Position numbers and translations under genes: made by a program | The notes under the pieces: model-generated | Told to the model about the DNA's origin: nothing | Database searches by the model: none | What the model saw: only the letters and a program-made list of their open reading frames with translations | DNA from: Immersiella caudata | Lineage: Eukaryota > Ascomycota > Sordariomycetes > Sordariales > Lasiosphaeriaceae | DNA length: 64,000 nucleotides | NCBI GenBank assembly: GCA_030512335.1 | Contig: JAULSU010000004.1 | Span: 930,001 to 994,000, forward strand | Direction of reading: 5' to 3' | Shown: positions 32,491-44,630 of the stretch, one piece after another | Layout: every line of letters starts with the position of its first letter | Position numbering within the stretch: position 1 is the first letter of the stretch

Positions 32491-34002
32491 TCAGTGTCCA
32501 CCGCAGTGTCCATCCTCGCCGCTCTCCAGCCTCTCCTCGGCTCTCACCACCTCCTCCTCCCAATTGCTCAACCCAACAATCACCCACTCCAACACACCCA
32601 CCAATCCCAACGCAACACACTGACCCATCCAGAGACCCGCTAGGCCCCATCCACCACTAAACGCAAGCCAGATTCCTCCCGGCAGCGCTCCACCGTAGTA
32701 ACTCACACTGTTGACTGCAGCACCGACCCACTGCCGCCCCATACCACGCAACGCTCCGCCGCAGCTCCCGTTGAGGCCATCCGCAATCTGGAATAACGCC
32801 ACGTAGGGAATAACCTCGGCCACGAGGTTGATGACATCAATGTCGTCGTTGAAGAGCGCTCCGACCTTGTAGCGCCCCAACATAAGAGCGGTGGAGATGA
32901 TCGTGCCGAAGATGACGGAGAGGATAGCGGCGGAGTGAGCTGAGCGTCTTGCTTCACCGGGACGGCCTGCTCCGAGGAGGTTGCCGAGGCGAGCGGATTC
33001 GGCGACGCCGAGACCGAAGGGGATGGTGTTGATGATTTGATCGGCTGTCATGACGACGCTTTGCGCGGCCAGAGGGAGGGTTCCCAAACGGCCAGCGGCG
33101 AGGGCGACGATCTCAAAGGCCCACCACTCGGTGCCGACGTGGATGATGCCGAGGAAGGCGAGTTTGGCGAATGGGTAGAGGTTGCGCAGGGCGAGAGAGG
33201 GCTGGAAGCCTCCCCAGCAGGGGGTGGGACCGCTGCGCGGGTGGACAATGAAGGCGTAGTAGGCTACGAGGATCCAGAAGGAGAGCCAGTAGGAGATTCC
33301 GGTTGCGATGGGGGCACCAGAGATGCCGAAATCGAGGGTGTAAATGAAGAAGTGGTTGAGGAATGCGTTCAGGGGCGCCGTGATGAGCAGGGCGTAGGTG
33401 CCTGCGCGGTAGAGACCCTGGGCTTGGAGGAATTTCTTCATGCACTCGAACCAGACGTAGCCGAGACCGCCGGGGGTGAGGAGAGCGAGGAACCGAGCGC
33501 TGCCAGTGCAGATTTCCTCGGGCTGGTGGAGAAGGCGGAAAAGGGGCTCGGAGAGGAAGAGCCAGATGATGGCCACGACGGCGTAGAAGCCGGTGAGGAC
33601 GAAGATGCCGCGCTGCAGAAGGACCCCGACCTCAGATTTGTCTTTGGAAGATAGTGTGAAGCCAGCAGAGGCAAGCGTGTCAATGGCTGAGGTGCCACCC
33701 AGGGCGATGAGCCAGGCGGTGGCCATGGCGAACATGTACGAAAAGGCGGCAACGGCGAGGGCTTCTGAGGAGAGACGGCCGGCCATCAGGACTGAGACAG
33801 TTTGGAGACTGTTTTGGAGCATGTATGCCAGGATGACCGGCACTGAGGCTTGCGTCAAGAACCACATCTCAGACAACCAGGCGAGGTAGTCTGCCCTTTG
33901 GGGTTCATGTTTGGTGATTGCCCCTGAGTTCGGGAGGAGAGGTGAAGTTTCGTCAACATCGTTGATAGCAACTTGCTGGTGCCTGTCGTTTGTGTCGGCC
34001 AT
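32491..34002 (-). CDS. MATE-family multidrug/toxin extrusion transporter
   Basis: A single exon of 503 residues with about 12 membrane helices arranged as two similar halves. Landmarks include an N-terminal SPLLPNSGA region, FLTQASVPVILAYMLQNS in helix 1, MAGRLSSEALAVAAFSYMFA in helix 2 and GTEWWAFEIVALAAGRLG opening the second half. These match fungal MATE transporters, which use proton or sodium gradients to export cationic organic compounds, usually at the plasma or vacuolar membrane. The ATG at 34002 was chosen over an upstream His/Thr-rich reading that comes from a TG repeat. The same strand holds the MFS gene 1 kb downstream, so two export pumps sit side by side. Confidence 0.9.
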   Translation of the reverse strand: MADTNDRHQQVAINDVDETSPLLPNSGAITKHEPQRADYLAWLSEMWFLTQASVPVILAYMLQNSLQTVSVLMAGRLSSEALAVAAFSYMFAMATAWLIALGGTSAIDTLASAGFTLSSKDKSEVGVLLQRGIFVLTGFYAVVAIIWLFLSEPLFRLLHQPEEICTGSARFLALLTPGGLGYVWFECMKKFLQAQGLYRAGTYALLITAPLNAFLNHFFIYTLDFGISGAPIATGISYWLSFWILVAYYAFIVHPRSGPTPCWGGFQPSLALRNLYPFAKLAFLGIIHVGTEWWAFEIVALAAGRLGTLPLAAQSVVMTADQIINTIPFGLGVAESARLGNLLGAGRPGEARRSAHSAAILSVIFGTIISTALMLGRYKVGALFNDDIDVINLVAEVIPYVALFQIADGLNGSCGGALRGMGRQWVGAAVNSVSYYGGALPGGIWLAFSGGWGLAGLWMGQCVALGLVGVLEWVIVGLSNWEEEVVRAEERLESGEDGHCGGH

Positions 34003-34040
34003 TGTGTGTGTGCGTTTGTGTGTGTGCGTGTGTGTGTGCG
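34003..34040. repeat. TG-rich microsatellite in the MATE 5' leader
   Basis: About 38 bases of alternating TG with two CGT interruptions lie directly before the MATE start codon (CA repeats in the transcript leader). Such tracts vary in length and may affect translation. Confidence 0.8.
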
Positions 34041-34741
34041 CTTTGTTGTGACGTCCAAGCAAAGCTCGAAGACGACGAACTTCACCTGATGGACCGTGGG
34101 GGGTTACCTACGATGTTGGCTAGTGTTTACAGGCGCCGGCCCAACCTTATAGCGACCTACACCGGCAGTTTCCGTACTTCCCCAGACGAAAATTCTTTGG
34201 GAATCCATAACAATCTCAGCGACTGGAATGATGCGTTGAATTTTGTCATGCCGGTTGGTCCGTCGGCACCGCAGCATGCCATGCATGAGTCCAGTCTCTC
34301 AGCAAACGCCTAACACAAACTTTGCGTGAGAGCCGGTGGCTATCAAGCCGCTTTGGGAAAAGCCGCTGCTCGTCATGCAGTCTTGTCAGATCTGGCCGCG
34401 GGGGTTTGCGGAGCAGACAGATCCTCATGCTGCGCTAGTCGAAATTTGGCAATGTAGCCACCGCGATATCGGTCGGGTGGGGATATCTCCAAACTCTTGG
34501 CGCTGCTGAAAGACATGACACCATTCGCAAGTCGCACAGCTGCACTCGAGATGCAGCTGCAAGCGGTGGAGAGAATGCAGACGTCGGCTAGTCCGAAAAT
34601 GGTGATTTACGCGCTCGAGACCTTGGTGTGACGTAGATGCTAGAGTTCGCATGGCTCCTGAAGCTATCGGCATTCGTTGACGATGCTTATCGATGCCGAT
34701 GGGATGCATGGGACTTGCTTGGGAGGTTTCCGAGTTCCGTG

Positions 34742-34747
34742 TATAAG
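34742..34747 (+). promoter_or_regulatory. TATA-like element of the agmatinase gene
   Basis: TATAAG lies about 105 bases before the ATG at 34849 and is followed by a pyrimidine-rich leader. Position is plausible for a fungal core promoter. No experimental support. Confidence 0.35.
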
Positions 34748-34848
34748 ACACGGCTGCAGCTCTCCTCAGTCAGCTTCCTCCTCTCCGCAGCGAAGTGAGA
34801 AAGCCAGAAGTTGCCGATTGTCTATCTTCTTCCCCCCACACAGCCACC

Positions 34849-36126
34849 ATGCATTACGAACTCGCCGTTCTGGGCCTCTGCTGGGCACTCGCCATCCGAG
34901 TAGCCATTGCCCACGGAGACCACTCCCAAAAGACCATTGCCGGACCTCACCAGTCCCTGTGGTACAACACCCTCCCCGGTGACGGTGGCACCCAAGCCGA
35001 CTCCGTCTTCTCCGGCATTTCCACCTTCGGCCGTCTCCCCTACCAGAACTGCCTCCAGCACCAGTCTGCCGAGTACGATATCGCCTTCATCGGCGCCCCC
35101 TTTGACACCGGTACCTCCTACCGCCCAGGTGCCCGCTTCGGCCCTTCTGGTATCCGCCAGGGCTCTCGCCGCCTGAACCTCTACGGTGGCTACAACGTCC
35201 CCCTGAAGACCAACCCCTTCAGCAGCTGGGCCACCGTGCTCGACTGCGGCGATATCCCCGTCACCTCCTATGACAACACCTTCGCCCTCCGCCAGATCGA
35301 GGAAGGCCACTTCAACATCCTCTCCCGTAGCCCGGTCACCGATGCTGACGAGCCCGGCCCTGGTGCCGTCGGTGCTCTGAAGGGCAAGACCCTCCCCCGT
35401 GTCATCACTCTGGGCGGTGACCACACCATCACCCTTCCCCTCCTGCGCTCCGTCAACCGCGCGTATGGCCCAATCTCCGTCATCCACTTCGACAGCCATC
35501 TTGATACCTGGAAGCCCAAGGTCTTTGGCGGTTCGCCGTCTACTGTCGCGGCCATCAACCACGGAACCTACTTCTACCACGCTGCCATGGAGGGTCTCCT
35601 GGCCAACGACACCAACATCCACGCCGGTATCCGCACCACCCTGTCGGGCCCTAGCGACTATGAGAACGATGGATACTGCGGCTTTGAGATCGTCGAGGCC
35701 CGTGAGATCGACACCATTGGCACTGATGGCATCATCAAGCGCATTCTTGAGCGTGTCGGCACTAAGAACCCTGTTTATCTCTCCATTGATATCGACACCC
35801 TCGACCCTGCCTTCGCTCCTGCTACTGGCACTCCTGAGACGGGTGGTTGGTCTACCAGAGAGTTGAGGACCATCGTCCGTGGCCTTGAGGAGTTGAACCT
35901 GGTCGCCGCCGATATTGTTGAAGTTGCAGTAAGTTTGCCTTTACGCTACACCCCTTTGCTCTCTCGTTTCCTTGTACTGACAAAAGGATAGCCCGCATAC
36001 GACACGAACGCTGAGCACACCACCATGGCTGCCGCCGATGTGCTCTATGAGGTGATGAGCATCATGGTCAAGAAGGGACCTCTCAGCAAGATGGTTGACG
36101 GCAGCAAGAGCCACAAGGACCTTTAA
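34849..36126 (+). CDS. Secreted agmatinase / ureohydrolase
   Basis: Exons 34849-35928 and 35992-36126 flank a 63-nt intron and give 404 residues. A signal peptide (about 1-21, ending AIA) precedes the arginase/agmatinase fold. The metal-binding motifs are complete: GGDHTITLP, HFDSHLDTW and SIDIDTLDPAFAP. The enzyme should hydrolyse agmatine, or a related guanidino compound, to urea and an amine, using two Mn ions. The secretory signal points to an extracellular or vacuolar enzyme that supplies nitrogen from amines. The codon usage is strongly C-ending, suggesting high expression. The gene is convergent with a Zn2Cys6 regulator 184 bases away. Confidence 0.92.
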
Positions 36127-36310
36127 ACTGGCATGGTTTGAGGTTGAAGTGATTGGTATGGGTGGTGTTATGAAATTAATGAGAAACGACAAATGTTTTC
36201 TAAATAGACGCAATCTGGTGACGTTGCAAGTCGTATCGTCATAGTCGTCATGACCCTGCCTAGATAGCAAGGTGTCACTGGTGGTGGATATCGGTAACAA
36301 TAGAGTCCTG

Positions 36311-37905
36311 CTAGAATAGGATGATATCATAATCCAGCCTCTCTGTCTGAATGTCAGTGCTCCGTCGAAAGAAAACCCACTGTAGAGCTCACCTAGTAGC
36401 CTCCCCGCACAAACCAAGCCCTGGTTTTCGTCTCCCATGTCCTTCCGAATGGCCCAAATATCGACCAAAGCTTGGCGGATGGTCCGTACATGGAACGATC
36501 GAATGCACGCTTCCAAACGATCCACCTTGTCTAGTACAAACGCTTGTTGAGCCGGCGTAAACGCCTCACAGCCTAGTGTGAAGACCGGCATTGCCATGGC
36601 GACCCACATGGACTCACCGCCATCCGACGTATGCAGGGAGTTGAGCATCCTCTGCATGGAGCAGACAGGATTCTGAATTTCGGGCGATTGGGAGGGCAGG
36701 TGGTATAAACGCCGGCGCAGCTGGGTGAGAGTTGCTTGCTGAAAGATCTGGTGGCAGAGCGTAAACTCTTGACGTGCATGCTCTGATGATAGAGGTGACC
36801 GTTCGATCCGAGGATGGGAGTGGATGAGAGAAGAAGAGGACGTGGTTAAGTTGATTGGCGGTGCAGCGATGGAATCCCGGGCGATCATGGCCTGGACCTT
36901 CCCAAGCAGTACGTCAGCCTCAAAAGCAGACGGTGCCCTCGACAGCTGATCGATTTTGTGCATAATGTCGAGCAACTCATCGCTGTAGCCAAGGAAGCCA
37001 TCGATGGCCGGGCTACCGTTTGGCTCAGCTTGGTCTATGAGTGGCGGCGTCTCGGAGACACTGGCCTCTGAGCCAGAAACCACATACGGGAGAGTTTGCA
37101 GAGACAGGTAGAGCTGATAGAGATGCTTCATGGCGATCTGGCGACTCGTTCCTGTTCCCGTGGTGAACTGGCGATGATACGCACCGTCCCTATCCAGCAG
37201 CGCTCTGATGCCCTGCAAATGGATGCGCCACGATGACGACAGCGTCCCGTCGAAACGCCGATATGTGAAGACGTCGGCAAGGCACCAGATAAGACACGTG
37301 GCCAGCAGAGTCTCGCCCATGCCGCTGTGAGCGTCATCGGTTGTGGCCAAGGCGCTTCGCAGAAGGCCTAGACCTGAAGACTGCAAGTGCCCCAGCACCT
37401 TGACGACCTCGACTCCATCTATTTGCATGACGCCACGAGAGAGGTAACCGGCAGCCGACAGTGCCAGACATGCCGACATCAATTGGGGCGATTCCAGCGC
37501 CGAGGGAATTAGTCCCTGGCCAAGATCATGGTGAATCGACGGATGGCATGACAGCGAGGCGAGAATATCTTGCGTGAAGTGGGTCAAGAGTTGCTGGTAT
37601 CTGGGAGAGAGCTGTATCCCGTTGGGAAGGCATTGCGGAAGCCATTTCGCGCCCTGCGCCAAGGTGGGCGCATTCTCGTCTGCTTTTGCGCAAGCACCTT
37701 GACGGATTAGTCGTCTGCCACCAGATGGGAGGTGGCGCGAACGAATACCTGAGTTTTTCCTGCTGTGCTGCCACACGACTCTGAGGCTGTATTCACATGT
37801 CCTATTGAAAGCGGAGCACTGCCCACAGCGGGGCTTCTCCTCGTCGCATTTCCTCCTCCGCTTTCGACATTCGTCGCACCCCTGCCGCGATCGTGCGCCT
37901 GGCAT
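36311..37905 (-). CDS. Zn2Cys6 transcription factor (Fungal_trans_2 type)
   Basis: Exons 37905-36393 and 36342-36311 flank a 50-nt intron (GTGAGC...GACAG) and give 514 residues. The binuclear zinc cluster CDECRKRRRKC...CGQC...C occupies residues 10-37 with canonical spacing. A long alpha-helical middle region follows, and the spliced end reads LDYDIILF, the usual terminus of this regulator class. Without splicing the frame would run into the antisense of the agmatinase exon, so the intron is well supported. It is a nuclear DNA-binding regulator. Whether it controls the neighbouring agmatinase is only a guess. Confidence 0.9.
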
Positions 37906-39498
37906 ATGTCGCTAGGCGGGAATGGAGGTGTGCATTCACTGATATTGGTATTTTCCTGCCGCCAAAAAGAGATGGAAATTTGGATAAAATGCAGTCAAGG
38001 AAGAGGACATGAGGTTTGACGAACTGTTCCACTTCACTGACCGAAAGATAAGCAATTGGCAAGATAAGAGTGAGCGATAAGCAACAAGCTTTCCCCGCCG
38101 TCCCGAGAACAATGGAGCCTCCACTCCCAATTGACTCCATTTGCCGACATCGCATGCTCGATGATTGGCCACCGCCCAGCGTTGAGCGTGGGGTTACGCG
38201 ACCTGGTGGATGAGGTACAGTACCCGAAAGGACGGCGGCTTCAAAGCGGTCCAACTGGCATTCTCATCCCCTTCAACGGAAATGTGATGTCACAGCTCGT
38301 TCTTGGCCAGCATTGGATATGTTCAGAAACTTTGGGCTTCCTTTGTGGCTTGAAGGAGGGCCCCCACGTCTCGGCACGCCACACGATAATTGTCTAGGTC
38401 AGCACCGCCTTTCATGCGACTCCTTTCAAGCCTGACCCCATTGAAGAACAGACTAACGTACGTTACTACTCAGGAGATTAATTACACCCTTTCGCAGAAT
38501 GACTCCTTTCTCAAAAAGAATGAGCGTCTCCGGTTCCTCCCAATCTTCTTTCCTCCTCTCACCCAACGACCCGTCCCATCCCAAAGCGCGCCGTCCCTCC
38601 CGACCGCTTGCTTCCGATCATCCCTGGCAATATAGGAAAGTACGTGCGGCTCATCCGTCCCTATGTATCCCCCCGTGACAGCAAGTTCAAAAGCGGCAAG
38701 GAGCCTTTCTGGATACCTATGCATAAAGCACTGGACGCGCCCTTCCGTCCCGGGGAGACTTATGCTCGTCATCTAAACCCCCTCATATGGGCAAGATCTG
38801 GGATGGCGATGAAGGGGGAGAAATCAGGCTTGCATACGGTTGTTCCGCAGCGCTCCTGGAGAAGAAGAAAATGGAAGAAAAGGAAGAGAACTTGATCATC
38901 ATGCATGAATTGGCATTGTGTTCGGGATGGAGCGTGGCGCATTGGAAGCGTGGGATTTTGAGCGAATGGAGTGACAGAGGGTTCAGTCATGTATTTCGCA
39001 CACAGTTGAGGGTGGGCGTTGGGGAAAGGTCAACGTTAGTTAGTCATGTGATAAGCACGGGCACAACACTGGCTCTGAGCAGTCAGCGGCAGTTTATTGG
39101 GTCCTGCAGTTCTTGGAGCGGGAGTTTCTGTGCCGCCTGCCTGGGCTGTAGCTCATTGGACAGTTGCCCTTGCCCTAAAATCCTCACCCAGAAGCGTGCT
39201 AGGCCACGAATGGAGCACAACGTGGCAGGGGTCCAAGACATCTCACCCAGAAGCAGAAGGCTTCGTTCTGGGTGAGCATCAAGGCACCTGGGCACGCGAC
39301 TGCTCGCATATTTAAGACTGAATCGCCTTCCACCTTCTCTCGTCGCAATGTTTTTGCCCCTCTCCTACTGACTTCCCCCTTTCGCTCTTGAGATACCTGA
39401 TTGATGCGGCTAGCCTCTGAATCGGCCTGCCGCCATTCAGCAAGCCACCCATCCTTACGCCCGGCGCCACGGAGGTCGTTTCGAAGATTACCAAGAGC
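37906..39498. other. Long intergenic region, nothing supported
   Basis: About 1.6 kb between two divergent regulator genes. A TATTTAAG element at 39307-39315 lies about 185 bases before the homeodomain gene and could be its core promoter. Open frames are motif-free. Confidence 0.35.
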
Positions 39499-41162
39499 AT
39501 GAGCATGAGCATCAGCAGTCTGAGTTCTGCCTACTCACAATGCTCCGACGCAGTCGCAGGCGGGCCGCCAAAGAAAGGGCGCAGATCTCGCGCATCAAAT
39601 TCTAACGTTTCGACCGATTCCATCCCAAACCAGATGCCTAAAAATCTAGTTGCTAGTTTTGTCGACATCGATGAAGACGAGTTGAGAAGGGAAATTTTGG
39701 AACTTGGCCAAAGCAATCAAGAGCTGTTGTTTCAGAACCGAAAACTATTGTCCGACGTTCGAAATACGACAGGGCAGATTCAAAGGATTACATTGGAAAA
39801 CCAGGACCTAAAACGTCGGTTGAGGGTCGCAGAGGCCAAACTTCGAAACGAAGAATCGCACGGTGTGTTGGTGTTAGCGACGAAGATTTCTCGGCATGCT
39901 GACGGTCCCCTCCATTATCTACAGGTATTACGGGTACCACGGCGACACAGCCTGTGGGAATTTCAAAGAACGGCTATGTCATCCCTCCGGCCCCTAAGAG
40001 TTCTACGCCGCCTTCGCGCAAAGCTGCTTCCCGCAAGCGCCGACGAGTCATCCACCAGCGCCAACCAAGAAGACTCTCCCTCGCTGCGATCAATATCTTG
40101 TCAACGTGGCTCAACCGTCATGGCAAGGAAGCCGGTCCAACAGAGAACGACATTCACCTCCTTTCAAAGCAAACCGGACTGAAGTCAAAACGAGTGTCTC
40201 GATGCCTTCAACATATCCGTGCATCTTACCCGAGCCCCATTGAACAGTTCCTCCTGAGCTCAAGCTCCGATGAAGCACCATCCGAAGGAGTTCCCGAGAG
40301 TGAAACAAACTACTCTCAGTCATCCTTATTCCATTCCCCCTTCGAGCAAATCCAGTTCCCGAATCCGAACACCAACACTTTGGAGTTTCCACCCCCTCCG
40401 CTGAACCTTGATCTGAACGGTATAGATTGCGTCTTTTCCGAACGTTTTGTGGTTCCAGGCCTCGAGAACCTTGCCGAGGCTGAAAGAAGCTTCAATTTCA
40501 TCCCGGACCTTGATATAACCTGGCCAGAGCCAGATACGACGGGCTCACCTGACAGCACTAGTCCGATAGCCGACTTTACACCACACTGTCCTTTACCTAA
40601 ACCGGACCATTTAGAGCTACTAAGAGCTCCAGAGAGCCCCCTTCCAGGGTCTATGCCCCTCCCCACCCATGATCAACGCTCAGGAAAAAGCTTTCATCGA
40701 CAAAAGAAAGCAAACGGTCCAGGAACATTCCAATGTACCTTCTGCCACGTTCGGCTGACCGAAAGTGCCTGGAAACGCCACGAAGAGAGTCAGCACCTCC
40801 CTCGCCGCAAGTGGACATGCCTCCTCACTGGACCCACCGTCAACGGACGATGTGCGTTTTGCGAGCGGGATCCCGGCTCAGATGACCACCACGACCACGG
40901 AAGGGTCGGTGAGTGCGCAGCACGCGACTCGGAAGAGCGCAGCTTTCTTCGCAAAGACGGACTTGCACAACATCTAATGAGCTTCCATGGCGCACAGCTG
41001 AGGCCGGACGTTGTTACTGCTTGGGAGGTTCCTTCAGAACGGGGGGAGCAAGATTGGGTGTGTGGCTTCTGTGGGGGGACGCTCAATGGCTGGGATGCAA
41101 GGGCAACGCATTTGGCGGCGCACTTCAGGCAAGGAATGACGATGGATAGCTGGGAGTTGTAA
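39499..41162 (+). CDS. Homeodomain plus C2H2 zinc-finger transcription factor
   Basis: Exons 39499-39862 and 39925-41162 flank a 62-nt intron and give 533 residues. Order: Ser-rich start, a coiled-coil or leucine-zipper-like helix (about 60-120), a basic segment (SRKRRRVI), a short homeodomain-like helical region (LSTWLNRHGKEAGPTENDIH, then LLSKQTGLKSKRVS), a long Pro/Ser-rich middle, and C-terminal C2H2-like fingers (FQCTFCHVRLTESAWKRHEE; QHLMSFH; WVCGFCGGTLNGWDARATHL). The homeobox-plus-C2H2 architecture is known in filamentous fungi. The homeodomain's third helix lacks the usual WF-N-R recognition signature, so DNA binding may rest on the fingers. Confidence 0.82.
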
Positions 41163-42182
41163 AGACTGGTCTTGCCACATTTCCACTGATTTTATTTTTC
41201 TGGTATTCACTTTTCTTTGTTTGGGCTTTACTTCATCGGAGTTTAAGGGCATTCAAAAGACTAATATAGTAAGACGTTCCCTTTTCGGCTAATTTTCTTG
41301 ATGACCGCTGATAAACAACAAACACAACGTCAGAACAAACTCATCATGACCCCCCATCCCGCGACCTTCCCCCCCCCCCCTCCCCCCAAATAGGCTTCAC
41401 TTGCCCGCTTCCCGCTAAACATAACAACCCTCTGCAGCACACCTCACGTCAGAGAAAAAGAACCCCATCGCATCTCCCTCCGTCAACAGCACCGAAATTG
41501 ACTCCACGCAAGCGATCAACCAATCCTCTTCAGCCGTCCCCGCAAAACTTTCTCAGTCTCGAAAGTGGTCACAAGCGACGCACGTTGAAGCGGAAGGGAT
41601 AGATCCCGCCATGTCGATATTTGATTGTCTTTTCGGGGTGAGCTTGGAGAACAACAAGGCTGGATTGTTCGCCGCTTGTCGTAGAAGAAGCACAGCTGTA
41701 GGTAGTTAAGATAGGGGGAACTGAGACCGCATCGAAATATGGGCCTGCGGGGCAGAGAATGAATTCCAGGGGGGACCCTCTTATACCCTCAAACCTGTGC
41801 AACCCACCATTTCCGATGTGGCTTCTGCCGACCTCGCCTAAAACAGTTACAGCGCGGGAGTGCAGTTGCTGATGTTAACCTCCTGACTTCCTTGGGTTCG
41901 TCCTCTGAAGCCGCAGGCGTCCCATTGAATCCAGTTGACGGATCCGTTGCGCGGGGGTGGCAAAAGCCTCTAACGGACCAAGCTGGCAGCCTTCAAATTC
42001 GGCCTGGGTACAGCTAACTCTTGAATGGAAAGTCTGATGTTGACAATGTCTTCAACTCAAGCTATCTGCCTAGTCTAATAGTACATGTCGCAGCACTGAT
42101 GTAGGCAGCACAAGCCCGATGGGCCCGCACTTCCTGATTCGGGGGTTCCGCAGGCTTGCTGCAGTTCCCTTCCCCCGATTCT
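41163..42182. other. Intergenic region with a long C homopolymer
   Basis: Convergent gene ends meet here. Apart from the C tract at 41369-41387 nothing is recognised. Confidence 0.4.
41369..41387. repeat. Poly-C tract (C12-T-C6)
   Basis: Twelve C, one T and six C in a row. It is outside genes but marks a site where base calling and replication are unreliable. Confidence 0.9.
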
Positions 42183-44630
42183 TCATTTCCATTCACAGGT
42201 CTCTGTCTTCGTGACTCCAACAAATGAAGGGTCAACATGTCTTGTTGCCAACAGCGCCCCATTGTGCCGAATTTCAAACTCAATCATTGCCGACCTGGTA
42301 ACCATTTCAAGAGTGAGGCCTCCGGTCCTGAACACACGCTCCCCGTCAATCAACCTCACCTTGAACGCAGACTCGGGGATCGTTGACAAGTCATATGTGA
42401 GACTCGGGGCATGGAAGACCTCTGCGTTCCCTAGGATTAGTACAAACCCTCAATCAAGCTCATATCCAAAGACGCGCTTGTAACCTACCTGGATGTCGTC
42501 GGCTTGTCGGTGGTTCGTTGGTCCGGCATGTTCGGAGTTGAAGTTTCCACTTCTCACCAATCGGCAAGGGCCAACTCCCAGTCGCCGCGAAGGGAACCTC
42601 GACTCGGTTTTCCTGGTCTGTGTCTTGCCCCTGAAGAGAATGCGAATTAGTAGCCACCAGAGCTGGACCATACCTCGAGAGTAACACCCTCTCAGCCCAC
42701 CATTTTTGCAAACCACTCCATGCCATCACTGCTATACAGCTCCTTGGACCAACGGCTGGTGTACGTGTAATTCGGGTCATGAATGTCCGCATCAAAGGGG
42801 GAATCCAGCACGGCTCCGTAATGACATGGTAGAACTCGACGATGAACGATGCCCTCAAGCCCGTAGCAAACCGCACCTTTTGCGATGGCTGCCCATCTAA
42901 AATATGCAATGCCTTGGTCAGAGACGGAAGCAAAGGCTGCGCAGCTAGATGACTTACGATTCGTTCGGGTTGCAGAGAAATACAGGGGGGCTCTGCCGAG
43001 AAGCCCATCGCTTCAGCCGCTGCGTCAGATACATCGACTCACCAAACCCGCCCACGAGAATGATTCCCTGAATGTGAAGTTAGCGTGGGCTGACATAGAT
43101 ATTGGGTGAAGTTCCCCACTGTCACAGGTTTGGTTGGTTCTCTCCGTCTCGCCTCCTTGGCCATGTCTTGAATCAAGGTCAACACCTTGTCAATAACAGG
43201 ATCAAAGATTGACTTCATGTCATCGCTATGGGATAGATTAGCTTAAATCAACCGGTAGCCACGATGGTGTACTCACTGAGACAGCTTTATGTACTCTTCT
43301 TCTATCCCGTTGTCAATGTCTTCCCGGATACCCCGAATCCCGTGCTCTATGAGTTCGCCTTCCTCATAGTGACTTGTTCCAAAGTTTCGCTTGACGTCGT
43401 CGAATGATTGCATGAGCCTGCTTCCACGACCGGCACGAGGTCCGTCAAGGAGGCGAGCCTGACGGCCAAGACGCCGCCTCAGAAGTTGAAGAAATCGTTC
43501 ATCAAGCGATGTTGCTCCACAAAAACCCCCTGTGTGTGCGGTCAGCCAGTGCACAATAGAGGGTACCGAAAGCCGCCAGAAATATGACTTACCCCGGGGA
43601 GGAACTGTTTCTAACACCTTCAAAAAGGGGTGGACTTGATCGATGGCGTATGTCACAAGATCCTGGGTACCACATGGTGAGTATCAGGGCTACTTGGATG
43701 GTCTAGTAGATCTTACAACTGTGCCTCCTCCAGCATCGCAAATGATGATTTGTCGATCAGGCTTGAGCAAAGTTGGTGAGCTGAACGCGAACACACAGTT
43801 TTGCGTCATTGAAGACCCACCTGCCACGAAGCTGAGTCGCTGATGCAGGCCACTTGACCCTCGGACACGTTGACCTCCTTCATTGCATAGCAGGCCGCAG
43901 CCTCGGGTTCGGTCACGGGCTCGAGATGGTCTTGCGGTCGACTCCCAAATCCCGCTGCTCTTGCGGCCATCAATGTGTTATGCTGGGCGGCGCGGGACCA
44001 CATGGCCGGCGTTGTGATGATAAATTTGATCTTGAGACCACCCAACGAGTTGGGGAATCTCCTGCCGAGCGCGGTCATCACCTCCTCGTAGATCAGGGCA
44101 AGGTACTCGGTCGCCATGTCTGTCGCCGACTCGCCCTCACGAAGTTGGGATCTTGCGGACGGATCGCCAGGATCCAGCGTCAAAAGCAACTGCTCGTCGT
44201 TGTAGGCCTTATCGCCGGCCTTCGGGTCAAGAAGAAGCTTGAAACCACCGAAGCGCTTCATCCCGGCGCGGAGCTGCCAGCCCCATCCTCTCTTCCCAGA
44301 TGGTAGAGTCCCGATTTCTGTCGGAACTTTCGGCCGGGTTTGGGTCCCAGCGCCAGGCCATTTTGTGATGACGGCAATGCGGTTGGGATCGGGAACCTCA
44401 GAATGTGCGTATGCGACGCCTGGCCAACAATGTCAGCTTGTGTCTGAGCATGAGGTGCATATTTCCTGCTGCTTACCGGTGTACGTGGTCCCGAAGTCGA
44501 CTGCGCGCAAATTGGATTAGCAACAGCCTCAATCCAAGTGAAGGAGCGCGGACAAAGACATCCATCCGGACAAAGGCTAACCTCCAACGACCAGGAATCC
44601 ACTCCTTTCAACGGGCTTCTCGATCAACAT
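42183..44630 (-). pseudogene. Fungal Hsp70-like (actin-fold) ATPase, one-base frameshift
   Basis: Eleven exons fit, in descending order: 44630-44582, 44500-44477, 44420-43821, 43761-43717, 43662-43593, 43529-43277, 43225-43126, 43067-42958, 42896-42701, 42630-42489, 42430-42183. They encode about 611 residues. Actin-fold motifs are present: VDFGTTYTGVAY (phosphate 1), DAGGGTVDLVTY (phosphate 2) and LVGGFGESMYL (adenosine). This is the HSPA12-like fungal group, not a housekeeping Hsp70. One extra T in the TTCTT near 44401-44405, about 30 codons in, breaks the frame. Everything downstream stays open across nine further exons, so the lesion is recent or an assembly error. If correct, the gene makes only a short peptide. 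Confidence 0.78.

Noticed and set aside
33037..33654. A 205-codon Glu/Gly-rich open frame inside the MATE gene on the opposite strand
   Set aside because: It is the antisense shadow of a well-supported transporter exon with strong third-position GC bias.
34822..35622. A 266-codon Val/Gly-rich open frame opposite the agmatinase
   Set aside because: Antisense shadow of a highly biased coding exon; no motif.
35941..36310. Extension of the Zn2Cys6 protein to 654 residues through the agmatinase 3' exon
   Set aside because: A 50-nt intron gives the family-typical LDYDIILF terminus; the longer reading is antisense to agmatinase coding sequence.
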